A stretch of DNA of 64,000 nt from Holdemania massiliensis AP2 (GTDB lineage: Bacteria > Bacillota_I > Bacilli_A > Erysipelotrichales > Erysipelotrichaceae): contig NZ_HE998570.1 of NCBI RefSeq assembly GCF_000327285.1, forward strand, positions 161,732 to 225,731, read 5' to 3'. Both the position numbers and the translations under genes were made by a program. Positions 52,832 to 61,699 of the stretch are shown here, in pieces. The first letter of the stretch is position 1. Each line of letters opens with the position of its first letter. The notes under the pieces are model-generated. The model did no database searches. It saw only the letters and a program-made list of their open reading frames with translations, and was not told where the DNA came from.

Positions 52832-54778
52832 TTATTTGTTAATGATACGGATTAAGGTAGCATAATCGATACGATGATCTTTATCCAAAACTAAGCCTTT
52901 TTCCTTGATTAATTTTTGGATTTTGACGCAGATGTATTGGGAATACAGTACATGATTGTTCCTGACGTTGTATAAAACGATTATGGAACAAAGCTGTTTT
53001 TTCCATTTGACCGGTTTGTCGAGGACCAAAACCTTGATGAAGGTTTTTCCAACCAGATCCTGAGTCGTATTGAGGACAATCAATTGATTATCCCAAACCG
53101 GACTGATGATGGATTCCATCTGCTGACAACGCCGGACAAACTGCTGAGCGTTGGGAATATCGGCCAGAATCTCCGTTTCAATTTGATGATAGACGGCCTC
53201 CCGTGTTGCAGCGTTTTGCAGATAGGTAATATCTTCAGCTTGAAAATACCGGCTGATTTCCAGTGAGTAAAAAGGATTATTCATCTTATGGATGTAGATT
53301 TTCTTATCCTGCGCAATGTTATAGGTCGGCATGCGCAGCACCCTTTCCGGATCCAGATCAAATTCCTGCTTACTGATGTCGGTAATGATAAAATCACAGC
53401 TTTTATCGGCCAGACACAGATATTCCAGGTAGTCCATCGGAATGTATTCAATCGCAAAGACCGTGTTCAGCTTGCGCAAAGCATGACATAAATAGCGGGA
53501 ATAGGATAGTCCATCTTTGGAAATGACAAAGACCGTGCGATGAATCTGCTTGTTGATTTCACTGAGCAGAATGCTGAAAACCGGATAAAAGCGATAAATA
53601 TCATAGATATTGAAGAATAAAGAATCCGCTTTTTTCAAATGTTCAAACAGAACCAGGCAAAAATTATTTAAATAGACGTCCAGCCGATATTTGGAAACCG
53701 CATCGACATCCACATGGAGTTTCATTTGTTCACGGAGTAAAAACGTGGTCATGGCCAGCCGGAATTCCGATTCAAAAAGCGGCAGGGAATAAGCTTCCAG
53801 ATGAAAGACGGCCTTTAGGTGATGCATGCAGGATTGAATCGTTTTTTCAAAGCCTAGTTTTTGATTCAGCAGAGCGGCTGATTCGACGTCCAGGGTACGG
53901 TAACAGTTCAGCAGAATCGCGACCGAAAGAATTTCATTCTCCGTATACTGAACATTATAGATCGTGCCTACTTGTGTCAGAATGGAAAGAGCTAACGGAT
54001 AACCCTGAGGAATGATATGTTTGTGAACTTCGATCACTTCCGGACTGAAGATAATTTGTTTTTCATAGCGACGACGCAGTGTGTTCATTAAAACCATGAA
54101 TATCAACTTGTCCAGATCACGGTAAGGAATGAGAAATTCTGCCTGCTTCAGTTGATTCAGGACGACTGTACGGACACATTGATACGCTTCATCTTGAATA
54201 AAAAGGTGAATCATACGGCAGTCCTGATCAAGATGCACATGATTATCATAATTCTTGAGAATACGGAATTCATTGATCAGCAGATTGCGTTTATTCCACT
54301 CATTGCCGCAGACACGAAGTCCGTTGTTGGTGTGATTCTCCAGCTGCAGATCAAATTGACGCAGCATCTTTTTAATTTCAATCATGTCTTGATTGATAAC
54401 GGAAGCGGAACAGTTGCAGGTCTGAGCGAAATCACTGATCGTCATTTTTTCGTCGTTGGTCAGAAGCTGGCGGAGAAGAAAATGAATCCGTTCTTTCTGT
54501 TCGGTCGCAAAGAAATGCCGGGCATGCGTCGTAGTCAGAAATTTGCGGCGGAAGCGCTGGAATTGATCAGAATCCAAAATTTCAATCTGATATCCGCGAG
54601 ACAGACAGGAGGCAATGGTAAAGCCCTCATTCTCAAGCTGATCGTTAAGCAGTTCGATTTCTTTTTTCAGTGTATTCAGGCTCTGGCCGCATTCTTTTCC
54701 CAGCACGTGGCCGGAAACCGGTCCTTCCGTTAGAATCAGCAGATTCAGAAGCCGAATCTGTTTCTCAAATAAAATCAT
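52832..54778 (-). CDS. PRD-type transcriptional regulator with a degenerate EIIA-like tail
   Basis: A 648-residue regulator related to that at 18397-20292. Order: N-terminal helix-turn-helix (1-60), second HTH (about 85-140, with FAQTCNCSASVINQDMIE), PRD-like helical domains (about 190-400), a IIB-like segment (about 410-500) and a C-terminal EIIA_2-like domain. In that last domain the P-H that carries the phospho-His in the paralogue aligns with N-T-T (VLNTTQDLVGK), so this tail probably cannot be phosphorylated. It is likely the regulator of the adjacent mannose-type PTS operon. ATG at 54778 follows AGGAGTACG. It is divergent from the IIA gene. Confidence 0.85.
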   Translation of the reverse strand: MILFEKQIRLLNLLILTEGPVSGHVLGKECGQSLNTLKKEIELLNDQLENEGFTIASCLSRGYQIEILDSDQFQRFRRKFLTTTHARHFFATEQKERIHFLLRQLLTNDEKMTISDFAQTCNCSASVINQDMIEIKKMLRQFDLQLENHTNNGLRVCGNEWNKRNLLINEFRILKNYDNHVHLDQDCRMIHLFIQDEAYQCVRTVVLNQLKQAEFLIPYRDLDKLIFMVLMNTLRRRYEKQIIFSPEVIEVHKHIIPQGYPLALSILTQVGTIYNVQYTENEILSVAILLNCYRTLDVESAALLNQKLGFEKTIQSCMHHLKAVFHLEAYSLPLFESEFRLAMTTFLLREQMKLHVDVDAVSKYRLDVYLNNFCLVLFEHLKKADSLFFNIYDIYRFYPVFSILLSEINKQIHRTVFVISKDGLSYSRYLCHALRKLNTVFAIEYIPMDYLEYLCLADKSCDFIITDISKQEFDLDPERVLRMPTYNIAQDKKIYIHKMNNPFYSLEISRYFQAEDITYLQNAATREAVYHQIETEILADIPNAQQFVRRCQQMESIISPVWDNQLIVLNTTQDLVGKTFIKVLVLDKPVKWKKQLCSIIVLYNVRNNHVLYSQYICVKIQKLIKEKGLVLDKDHRIDYATLIRIINK

Positions 54779-54906
54779 GATGGCGTACTCCTATCTAGAA
54801 TTGTAATGTTTTCTTGTTATATTCTAACGCGCTGAGCTCAGGAAAACAATTCAGGAGAAAGGCATAATACATTTGCAGAGTGTTGAGAAAACCTTAAAAT
54901 TCAGGA

Positions 54907-54936
54907 TTGACAATCTGAAAATCGACGGGCTATAAT
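54907..54936 (+). promoter_or_regulatory. promoter of the divergent PTS IIA gene
   Basis: TTGACA (54907-54912), an 18-base spacer and TATAAT (54931-54936) form an excellent sigma-A promoter. The -35 sits inside a small palindrome GATTG-A-CAATC (54905-54915). A 132-base leader follows before the IIA start, with a hairpin near 54951-54982 and a T8 run at 55005-55012. Confidence 0.75.
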
Positions 54937-55068
54937 CAAAACAGATCCCCAGAAGTGATAATCTTGTTATCGAAGTCACTTCAACACCCCATGAGTTCTT
55001 TCTGTTTTTTTTCGATGATCATGAAGATCCGTTCCTTCCTGGCGGACGTGAAAAGAAAGGAACTTTTT

Positions 55069-55485
55069 ATGTTAGCAATTTTTATCTGTTCGCATTCTGA
55101 CTTTTCAACCGGATTGAAGAAATCCGCAGAGATGATCGCCGGTCCCCTGGACTTCGTTGAAGCGTTTTCCTTATGGGAAGGAGAGTCATTAGAATCTTTG
55201 GCTGCTCAAATCAGAGAAAAATATGACTTTTATCATAGTCAGCAGATACCGGTGGTCTGTCTTTGTGATTTGGAAAACGCAACGCCGTATAATGCCTGCA
55301 TTTGGGCGCTGAGCGATACTCACTGCCGGATTTTCGCCGGTGCGAATCTGCCGTTAGTGCTGGAATTGGCGCTGGGACGGGATATGGCTGAGAATCTCGA
55401 TGAGTTTCTGGATCAATGTTTGCGATCTGCCCAAGGAGCGCTGAATGCCATCGGAGTTCAGGATTTTTTAACGGCCAATGATTAA
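55069..55485 (+). CDS. PTS system mannose-family IIA component
   Basis: A 138-residue cytosolic phosphocarrier of the EIIA-Man fold. The N-terminal IFICSHSDFSTGL carries the phospho-His H9 (usual form THG-x-A-x-G), followed by helices and the strands VVCLCDLE and RIFAGANLPLVLEL typical of the family. It is separated from IIB, IIC and IID, lying on the other side of the PRD regulator gene and transcribed divergently with its own promoter. ATG at 55069 is used because GAAAGGAAC lies upstream; the frame is open further 5' within the leader without a binding site. A terminator follows. Confidence 0.88.
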   Translation: MLAIFICSHSDFSTGLKKSAEMIAGPLDFVEAFSLWEGESLESLAAQIREKYDFYHSQQIPVVCLCDLENATPYNACIWALSDTHCRIFAGANLPLVLELALGRDMAENLDEFLDQCLRSAQGALNAIGVQDFLTAND

Positions 55486-55491
55486 ACAAAG

Positions 55492-55513
55492 AACTGCTGC
55501 GGCAGTTTTTTTT
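55492..55513 (+). terminator. rho-independent terminator of the IIA gene
   Basis: AACTGC pairs with GCAGTT over a four-base loop and runs into a long T tract, starting seven bases after the IIA stop codon. Confidence 0.88.
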
Positions 55514-55629
55514 TTGCGAAATTGCGCTGAGCAGACCTCAAACTTTGGAATTAAGTTAAAATCGTGGTTGATTATAATGAAGCTGGGTGTTGAGAAAAAC
55601 AGAAGGAAAATTAAAGGAGGCGCATCTTT

Positions 55630-57009
55630 TTGCATGGCGGAAAACAATTAAAGAAAAGCAGCGTGGATTTAACGCAGGGATCGATCTGGAAACAACTTTT
55701 ACTGTTTGCCCTTCCGATCTTTGTCGGACAGTTGTTTCAGAATTTATACAACAGTGTGGATTCGCTGGTCGTCGGCAACTTCGTTGGAAAAACAGCGCTG
55801 GCGGCGGTTAGTTCAACCAATGATATCTCTCATTTTCTTGTGGGCTTTTTTACCGGACTGGCTTCCGGCGGCGGTGTTTTCTTCGCTCAGATGTTTGGTA
55901 AAAAGGATTATCAAAAGCTGAGCGACGGAATTCATACAACGATTTTGTTTGCCTTTCTCTTCGGTTTCGTCATGGCTGGGGTTGGCTACTGGCTCTCACC
56001 GCAGCTGCTGCAGCTGATCAGCTGTCCGCCGGACGTGTATGCCAGCGCTTTGGAATATCTTCGGATATATCTGATTGGAATTCTCTTTACCGCCATTTAT
56101 AATGTCGGCGCCGGAATTTTAAGAGCGGTCGGGGATTCCAGCAGTCCGTTTTATTATTTGTTAATTTCCAGTATGACCAACATTGTGCTTGATCTTCTGT
56201 TTGTCTGCGGATTTAACATGGGCGTGGCCGGCGTTGGCTGGGCGACAACTTTAGCTCAGTTGGTTTCCGTAATTCTGGTCTTAAGAAAAATGATTAAGAC
56301 GCATGATGTTTACAAATTAGAAATTCGGAAATTACGGTTAAATCAGCCGATTTTGGCGGAGGTTTTAAGGCTGGGAATTCCAGCGGGCATTCAGACCAGC
56401 ATCACGTCGATTTCCAATATGTTCGTGCAGCGCTACACGAATGGTTTCGGTTCTTCCGCCATGGCGGGAATCGGAGTAGCAAAAAAAGTGGAGAAATTTG
56501 CCGGATTGTCCTGCAGCTCGCTGGGCGTGGCCATCACTACCTTTATTGGTCAGAATTATGGAGCGGACAAGAAAAAACGAGCGGTGGAGGGGATTCGGAT
56601 CAGCGTTTGGATTTCGGTGATTATGGTAGGACTGACCAGCCTTGCCTTGTTCATACTGGCGCCGGGAATTGCGGTAATCTTTAACCGGGATGCAGAGGTG
56701 GTCGCTTATGCCTCAGCGATGATTCGGGTAATCATGCCATTTTATCTGTTCAATGCGATGTATAACATTTTTTCCGGAGTTGTCCGCGGTTTTGGCAAAT
56801 CAAAGTCTGTAATGCTGTGCGTTATCTTAGGTCTGGTTGGCTGCCGACAGCTGTGGCTGGCGGTCAGTATGAGTATCAAATCCGATGTCTTTAATGTTTA
56901 TTTTAGTTATCCAGCAGGTTGGATTGGCGCCTCAATTCTTGTCTATCTTTACTATTATTTCAATATCAGGCGAACCGTTGTTGCTGAAATTCAACATTCA
57001 GACGCATGA
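55630..57009 (+). CDS. MATE-family efflux transporter
   Basis: A 459-residue exporter with about twelve membrane segments. The first half has FVGQLFQNLYNSVDSLVVGNF (split as GQLFQNLYN and SLVVGNFVG) and GILRAVGDSS; the second half has NGFGSSAMAG and FSGVVRGFG, typical of NorM/YeeO-like MATE proteins in Firmicutes. The substrate is unknown. The start is TTG at 55630, nine bases after AAAGGAGG; the nearby ATG in another frame stops at once. It is transcribed alone, with a TATAAT at 55573-55578 upstream and a terminator at 57016. Confidence 0.92.
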   Translation: MHGGKQLKKSSVDLTQGSIWKQLLLFALPIFVGQLFQNLYNSVDSLVVGNFVGKTALAAVSSTNDISHFLVGFFTGLASGGGVFFAQMFGKKDYQKLSDGIHTTILFAFLFGFVMAGVGYWLSPQLLQLISCPPDVYASALEYLRIYLIGILFTAIYNVGAGILRAVGDSSSPFYYLLISSMTNIVLDLLFVCGFNMGVAGVGWATTLAQLVSVILVLRKMIKTHDVYKLEIRKLRLNQPILAEVLRLGIPAGIQTSITSISNMFVQRYTNGFGSSAMAGIGVAKKVEKFAGLSCSSLGVAITTFIGQNYGADKKKRAVEGIRISVWISVIMVGLTSLALFILAPGIAVIFNRDAEVVAYASAMIRVIMPFYLFNAMYNIFSGVVRGFGKSKSVMLCVILGLVGCRQLWLAVSMSIKSDVFNVYFSYPAGWIGASILVYLYYYFNIRRTVVAEIQHSDA

Positions 57010-57015
57010 ATCAGT

Positions 57016-57045
57016 GCCGTCGGGAGATTGCCCGGCGGCGTTTTT
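57016..57045 (+). terminator. rho-independent terminator of the MATE gene
   Basis: GCCGTCGGG pairs with CCCGGCGGC (one G-T pair) over a six-base loop, followed by GTTTTT. Confidence 0.9.
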
Positions 57046-57172
57046 CGGCAGGGAAGGGACAATCAAGAAGAATGAAAAATTAAAAAATTCTTAAAATGAA
57101 ATGAAATTACTGGAATGAGTGTACTCTTTTGCTTCGGTTTCCGATATAATACCACCATTGAGGGGGATATAA

Positions 57173-58618
57173 ATGAAGCAAATTAAAAAGCTGGCCCGCC
57201 GCGGGATGTTCCGCACGCTGGGCCTGTTGGGCGCCATTTTCTTAGGCGCGGCAGTTTTCCTAGGGCTGCTGAGTGCCGGTCAGGGAATCGAAGCCATGTT
57301 GATTATGATCTTAACGATGGGACTGATGTTCTTGCTTATTTTTCTGATCTTCGGTCTTGTCGGCGTGGTGCCGTATGCACGAGTTGGAAAAATGGTGAAA
57401 CGTCAGTGTGAAGAACTGGGGATTGAACTGGATGAAGATCAGGAATTTGAAGCGGTTACCAAGGAAATCTCGATGAGCAAAAACTGGCTGGTCAGTGGTT
57501 TATACGGATCCAATTTCGCGCTGCACCGCCGCAGCATCGACCATGTCGAGGAAACAAGCTATTATCAGAAAGGCCGGACTTATCCGATGATTCTGCTGTA
57601 TGTTGGGCCAAAGAAGAAATATAAGATTATCTGCAGCCGCAAAGGTGATTTTGAGCGGGTTACCGATGCTTTGGATCAGTGGTTTCCGCCGCTGGATACA
57701 CCGGACGGCGCTGAGGCGTTTGCCAAAACAGAGGATATCCGCGCAGAGGAGGATCGTCAGGGCCGCCGCGATCGGATTATGCAGCAGGAACAGGGAATGG
57801 GCGGCAAGAAAACCGTCGCGGCGATAATCGTGATCGTCGGAATGGTAATCGCTTTCTCGGTTGTCTATAACCTTTTGCCTTCCCGCACAGCAGCGCCGAA
57901 GACAACGCCGAATATCGCCGGAAACGCTCCGCAGACATCCAAACCGACCGCAGGAAAGGTGTATGATTATATTGCGTCGATTCAGGACGAACAGTTCCAG
58001 CAGGTCGCAAAAGGATTGATTGCTGAAACGGAGGGGGATGCGGATCTAGTTGAGCCGCTGATTCTTTCTGAGGAAAACAATCAGACTTATTTTGCGGTTT
58101 ATAATGGAACACCGTATTTCTTTTATGGCGAAATGGTTGTCTATGATGAGAATGGTGAGCGGATTGGAACGCTGGAAATTCCGCTGGCTAAACCGTTTGA
58201 ATATTGTTTTCTGAACGGCTATGCCGAAGGGGAAGCCGACAGTTACGATTTTACGGCGGCAGAGTTCTATTCCTTAAGCTACGCGGGAACCCATGTCCGC
58301 TATCAGTTTTCACTCAACAATGACGACACTTCCGATTGGAGCGAAATTTTACTGGCAACAGAAAACATGAATGAAGCCAGTGTTCAGGAAATCTGTGAAG
58401 CGGAGTATTACTCCAACGTCCTTTCCCGGATTGCAATGGAGGAGCTGTTTTTCTTTGATGAGAATGAGCTCAGTTATATCAACGACAATGAAGAAGAAGG
58501 ACTGGATCGGGCCGCAGCGAAGTATCGGGCGGTATTGGATATTGATCGCGGCGTGATTGAGTGGTATTCTATTAACAACGGATCGGAGACGGCGTTGTCT
58601 TCGATAACGATGAAATAA
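57173..58618 (+). CDS. multi-domain membrane protein of unknown function
   Basis: A 481-residue protein. Two N-terminal membrane segments (about 16-35 and 42-67) are followed by a cytoplasmic domain (about 70-190, with VGPKKKYKIICSRKG resembling a PH-like strand pattern), a third membrane segment (about 218-236), and an extracellular C-terminal part of about 240 acidic residues with many Tyr. I do not recognise a family. ATG at 57173 follows GAGGGGG, with a -10 TATAAT at 57145-57150. A BI-1 family gene follows within 13 bases, so the two probably form an operon of membrane proteins. Confidence 0.75.
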   Translation: MKQIKKLARRGMFRTLGLLGAIFLGAAVFLGLLSAGQGIEAMLIMILTMGLMFLLIFLIFGLVGVVPYARVGKMVKRQCEELGIELDEDQEFEAVTKEISMSKNWLVSGLYGSNFALHRRSIDHVEETSYYQKGRTYPMILLYVGPKKKYKIICSRKGDFERVTDALDQWFPPLDTPDGAEAFAKTEDIRAEEDRQGRRDRIMQQEQGMGGKKTVAAIIVIVGMVIAFSVVYNLLPSRTAAPKTTPNIAGNAPQTSKPTAGKVYDYIASIQDEQFQQVAKGLIAETEGDADLVEPLILSEENNQTYFAVYNGTPYFFYGEMVVYDENGERIGTLEIPLAKPFEYCFLNGYAEGEADSYDFTAAEFYSLSYAGTHVRYQFSLNNDDTSDWSEILLATENMNEASVQEICEAEYYSNVLSRIAMEELFFFDENELSYINDNEEEGLDRAAAKYRAVLDIDRGVIEWYSINNGSETALSSITMK

Positions 58619-58631
58619 AGGAGGAATTATT

Positions 58632-59330
58632 ATGGATCATCAGGAAGTTGTTTCGTCCTTAGGCGGAGTCAGCCTTTCGCAGCATCTTACGCATACGTTT
58701 TTATGGATGACCGCGGGTCTGGCGGTCACTGCTGTGGTGGCGTTTGTTACCTTGTTCAGTGGTTTGTGGATGACGATTTATTCGTTTTCCCTGGCACCGT
58801 TTGTCTTACTGATTGCCCAGCTGGGCGTGGTTATTTTTCTGACCGGCAAGCTGGCTAAAATGCAGCCGTCGACGGCCAAGATCTTGTTTCTTGCGTATTC
58901 GGCGCTGACTGGCGTCACCTTCTCGATTCTGCCGCTGGCCTATGGACTAAGCACAATGTTTATTGCTTTTGGCTTCACCGCGCTGATGTTTGGAAGCATG
59001 GCGGTCATCGGCATGACGACCAAGCGGGACTTAAGCGGATTGGGGCCGATTCTGATGGCGGGCCTGATCACGATGATTGTGATTACGATTGTCGGCTGGT
59101 TCATCAATCTGGATGCCATTTCGATGGTGATGAACTATATCATGATCGGACTGTTCCTGGGTTTGACTGCTTACGATATGCAGAAGATGAGAGCGATGTA
59201 TTATGCCTGTGAATCCGAGCCGGAAATGCTGGATAAGATTTCCATCTATTCCGCGCTGGATCTGTATCTCGACTTCATTAATATTTTCCTGTATGTGCTG
59301 AGAATCTTAGGCCGCAGCTCTAAAAACTAA
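58632..59330 (+). CDS. Bax inhibitor-1 family membrane protein
   Basis: A 232-residue protein with seven membrane segments, belonging to the BI-1/YccA/YbhL family (calcium-leak type channels; the bacterial role is unclear, with YccA-type members affecting the FtsH protease). Family marks include TFLWMTAGLAVTA, the central YSALTGVTFS and the C-terminal SIYSALDLYLDFINIFLYVLRI (split here as SALDLYLDFIN then FLYVLRILG), with the pH-sensing Asp pair. ATG at 58632 follows AAAGGAGG, 13 bases after the upstream gene. A strong terminator follows. Confidence 0.93.
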   Translation: MDHQEVVSSLGGVSLSQHLTHTFLWMTAGLAVTAVVAFVTLFSGLWMTIYSFSLAPFVLLIAQLGVVIFLTGKLAKMQPSTAKILFLAYSALTGVTFSILPLAYGLSTMFIAFGFTALMFGSMAVIGMTTKRDLSGLGPILMAGLITMIVITIVGWFINLDAISMVMNYIMIGLFLGLTAYDMQKMRAMYYACESEPEMLDKISIYSALDLYLDFINIFLYVLRILGRSSKN

Positions 59331-59344
59331 GCGGAATCCGATTG

Positions 59345-59376
59345 AAACTGACTTGTGATCAAGTCAGTTTTTTTTG
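59345..59376 (+). terminator. rho-independent terminator of the BI-1 gene
   Basis: AAACTGACTTG pairs perfectly with CAAGTCAGTTT over a four-base loop, followed by T. Confidence 0.92.
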
Positions 59377-59440
59377 TCGCCGTCCGTTGGATTTTGGTGT
59401 AAAATGAAAGGGCATATTTCCAAAGAAAACAGAAGGTGGG

Positions 59441-60685
59441 ATGCACGTGAGAAAATGGGCGAAAGGTTTGGCGGCGTTTGCGCTGGTCTTGACGATTTTT
59501 CCGATTGGAACAGTCCGAGCGGAAGAAGAACTGACGCTGGATGGAGAATCAGCGATTTTGATAGATGCCGACAGCGGAGCGGTTCTGTATGAAAAAAATG
59601 CGGATGAACGGCATTATCCTGCCAGCATCACCAAGATTATGACAGTCTACCTTGCTTTAAGCCGCGGCAGTCTGGATCAGACATTGACGGCCACGGATAC
59701 CGCGATTGACAACATTGACCGGAAATCCAGTCACATCTGGTTAGACTATGGAGAAGAATTATCACTGAAGGATGCTTGTTATGCGGCGATTATGGCCAGT
59801 GCTAATGATGCAAGCAATGTTTTGGCCGAGGCTGTCGGAGGCTCGCAGAACGAATTTGCTGAAATGATGAATGAAGCCGCGGCGGCCGCCGGCTCGAAAA
59901 ACACACATTTTGCCAACGCGCATGGACTGCCGGATGAGGATCATTACACAACCGCCTACGATATGGCGATGATCACGCGGATGGCAATTCAAAATCCAGA
60001 TTTTGCGGAGATTTTCGGAACGGTTAAATATGAGATGCAGCCGACCAACAAACAGAAGGACGTCCGGTATTTTGCTTCCGGCAACGATATGCTGAAAAAG
60101 GGCGAATTTTTCTATGAATACGCAACGGGCGGCAAGATCGGCTGGACGGAGGATGCCGGCTATACGATTGTAACGACAGCGTCCAAAGACGGAGTAAACC
60201 TGATCGCCGTGGTGCTGAAAAATTCTAATAAGAACGCCCGGTATACCGATACTCGAACCTTGTTTGATTATGGCTTTGCGAATTACAAGCAGATTACCAT
60301 TCCCGCTTCCGCCTTTGAAGAAAAGACGATTGAAATAAAAAAACGCGGTCAGCTGTGGGCTACGGCAGCTTTTAAAATGAGCTATGACTTCAAGATCCTG
60401 GCTCAGAGCGGTGATGATGAAAGCCAGTACAGCGCCAGTGTCATCGTTGAAAATGAAAATGATCCTCAAACAATTCAGGCCTATGCGATTTTGAATAAAA
60501 ACGGCGTGGAGATCGCTCGTCAGGCTATGGAAAAAGAGCTGGCTGTCAATGATATCAGCTTTAAAGCTACGACCTGGCCGATTATTCAAAAGGGTCTGGA
60601 TCTGTTCAGCGTGGCGGTGTTCGCGCTCTTTATGGGCTTGTTTCTCATTGCAGCTTTTGGCCGGATGAGCCGTCGGCGTTCATAA
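59441..60685 (+). CDS. dacF: D-alanyl-D-alanine carboxypeptidase (DacF-like, peptidase S11)
   Basis: Trims the terminal D-Ala from peptidoglycan stem peptides outside the membrane. It has a signal peptide (1-27, ending VRA), the active serine motif S62-I-T-K65, the SAN motif at S120-A121-N122, and the third motif as K232-I233-G234 where KTG is usual. The penicillin-binding domain (about 30-270) is followed by a beta-rich C-terminal domain and a final membrane anchor (about 382-405) with a basic tail. The length of 414 residues is normal. ATG at 59441 follows AGAAGGTGGG. It is monocistronic. Confidence 0.92.
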   Translation: MHVRKWAKGLAAFALVLTIFPIGTVRAEEELTLDGESAILIDADSGAVLYEKNADERHYPASITKIMTVYLALSRGSLDQTLTATDTAIDNIDRKSSHIWLDYGEELSLKDACYAAIMASANDASNVLAEAVGGSQNEFAEMMNEAAAAAGSKNTHFANAHGLPDEDHYTTAYDMAMITRMAIQNPDFAEIFGTVKYEMQPTNKQKDVRYFASGNDMLKKGEFFYEYATGGKIGWTEDAGYTIVTTASKDGVNLIAVVLKNSNKNARYTDTRTLFDYGFANYKQITIPASAFEEKTIEIKKRGQLWATAAFKMSYDFKILAQSGDDESQYSASVIVENENDPQTIQAYAILNKNGVEIARQAMEKELAVNDISFKATTWPIIQKGLDLFSVAVFALFMGLFLIAAFGRMSRRRS

Positions 60686-60693
60686 TTTTAGAG

Positions 60694-60719
60694 AAAGAGG
60701 AAAACCTCTTTTTCTTTTA
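60694..60719 (+). terminator. rho-independent terminator of dacF
   Basis: AAAGAGG pairs with CCTCTTT over an AAAA loop, followed by TTCTTTTAT. Confidence 0.78.
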
Positions 60720-60782
60720 TGATAATTCAGGTACAATGAAAATCGCAAAGGGAAAAAGTTACGGAAGGAAAGGGGAAAACAA

Positions 60783-61598
60783 ATGCTGAAACTATTGGTT
60801 ACTGATCTGGATGGAACGCTTTTGAAAATCGGAAACGAGCTGTCGGCAGGGATCAGTGATGAAAATCGAGAGGCGTTGGAAGCTTTTGTGAAGGCTGGAG
60901 GGCATGTGGCGATTGCCAGCTCACGGGGAGCGGATGCCCAAGAAATGATCAGCGGCTTGCTGGGGATTCCGGTGGCGGCCATCGGGATGAATGGGTTTGT
61001 GGTCTTGGATGAAGAAGGTGAAAAGATCAGCGAGCACTGGATGTTGTTCTCGGACTTTGCGCAGCTGGCTGATTTTATCCAGACGCATCGGATTAACGGT
61101 TCGTTGATTACTCGCGGAGAGGATGGCGGTGCTTACGGCTTTGGCGGTGAACATGATTATCCGCAGCGCTTAACTCCGGGCAGTCCGGTAATCCGTCAGA
61201 ACTGGCGGCTGGAATTCGCCGATTTTGCCTACCGCTCCGGCCGCTGCTCAAAAATCAGTCTGTTTGTGGAACCCGGCCAGCATCGTGAGGCTTCGCGTCT
61301 GCTGCACCTGGCGTTTGACAGCCGGTTTGAAATTGCGGCGTCCGATGCGGATATGCTGGACGTCAGTCCGATTGGCATCAACAAGGGCAGCGGAATTCTG
61401 GAACTGGCGGAGGCGATGGGGATCTGCCGCGAGGAGATTGCGGTTGTCGGTGATAATGAAAACGATCTGTCCATGTTTAAAGTCATTCCGCTGAGCTATT
61501 GCATGGATCATGCCGCTTCCGCGATTCAAAGTCAGGCTTCCTGCTCAGTCGCCTCTGTCGCCGAGGCTTTGGCCCGGGCCCAACAGGCGGCAAAATAA
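60783..61598 (+). CDS. HAD-superfamily Cof-type phosphatase
   Basis: A 271-residue Cof-type HAD IIB phosphatase. Motif I is VTDLDGTLL (D7, D9), motif II is IASSRG, the cap domain spans about 85-185, and motif IV is VVGDNENDLSMF. Its ending (PLSYCMDHA) and opening (GISDENREAL) match the phosphatase at 3987-4847, showing the two are paralogues, although motif II differs (IATGR there). Substrate unknown, probably a sugar phosphate. ATG at 60783 follows GGAAAGGGG. Confidence 0.9.
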   Translation: MLKLLVTDLDGTLLKIGNELSAGISDENREALEAFVKAGGHVAIASSRGADAQEMISGLLGIPVAAIGMNGFVVLDEEGEKISEHWMLFSDFAQLADFIQTHRINGSLITRGEDGGAYGFGGEHDYPQRLTPGSPVIRQNWRLEFADFAYRSGRCSKISLFVEPGQHREASRLLHLAFDSRFEIAASDADMLDVSPIGINKGSGILELAEAMGICREEIAVVGDNENDLSMFKVIPLSYCMDHAASAIQSQASCSVASVAEALARAQQAAK

Positions 61599-61650
61599 TC
61601 CGGCAGTTCAAAAAGATTAAAATCGCTGGCAGTAAAAAATTTTGTGAATA

Positions 61651-61693
61651 AAAAAAACCGGACAACTTTCTTGAGAAAGCCATCCGGTTTTTA
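61651..61693. terminator. bidirectional rho-independent terminator
   Basis: AAACCGGA pairs with TCCGGTTT, with an inner ACTTTC/GAAAG stem and A and T runs on both sides. It lies between the HAD gene (+) and the CAP gene (-). Confidence 0.88.
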
Positions 61694-61699
61694 AGTGAA

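Noticed and set aside
59762-60589. Long open frame antisense to the D-Ala-D-Ala carboxypeptidase gene.
   Set aside because: The plus strand encodes a complete peptidase with its motifs; the antisense frame matches nothing and lacks a start signal.
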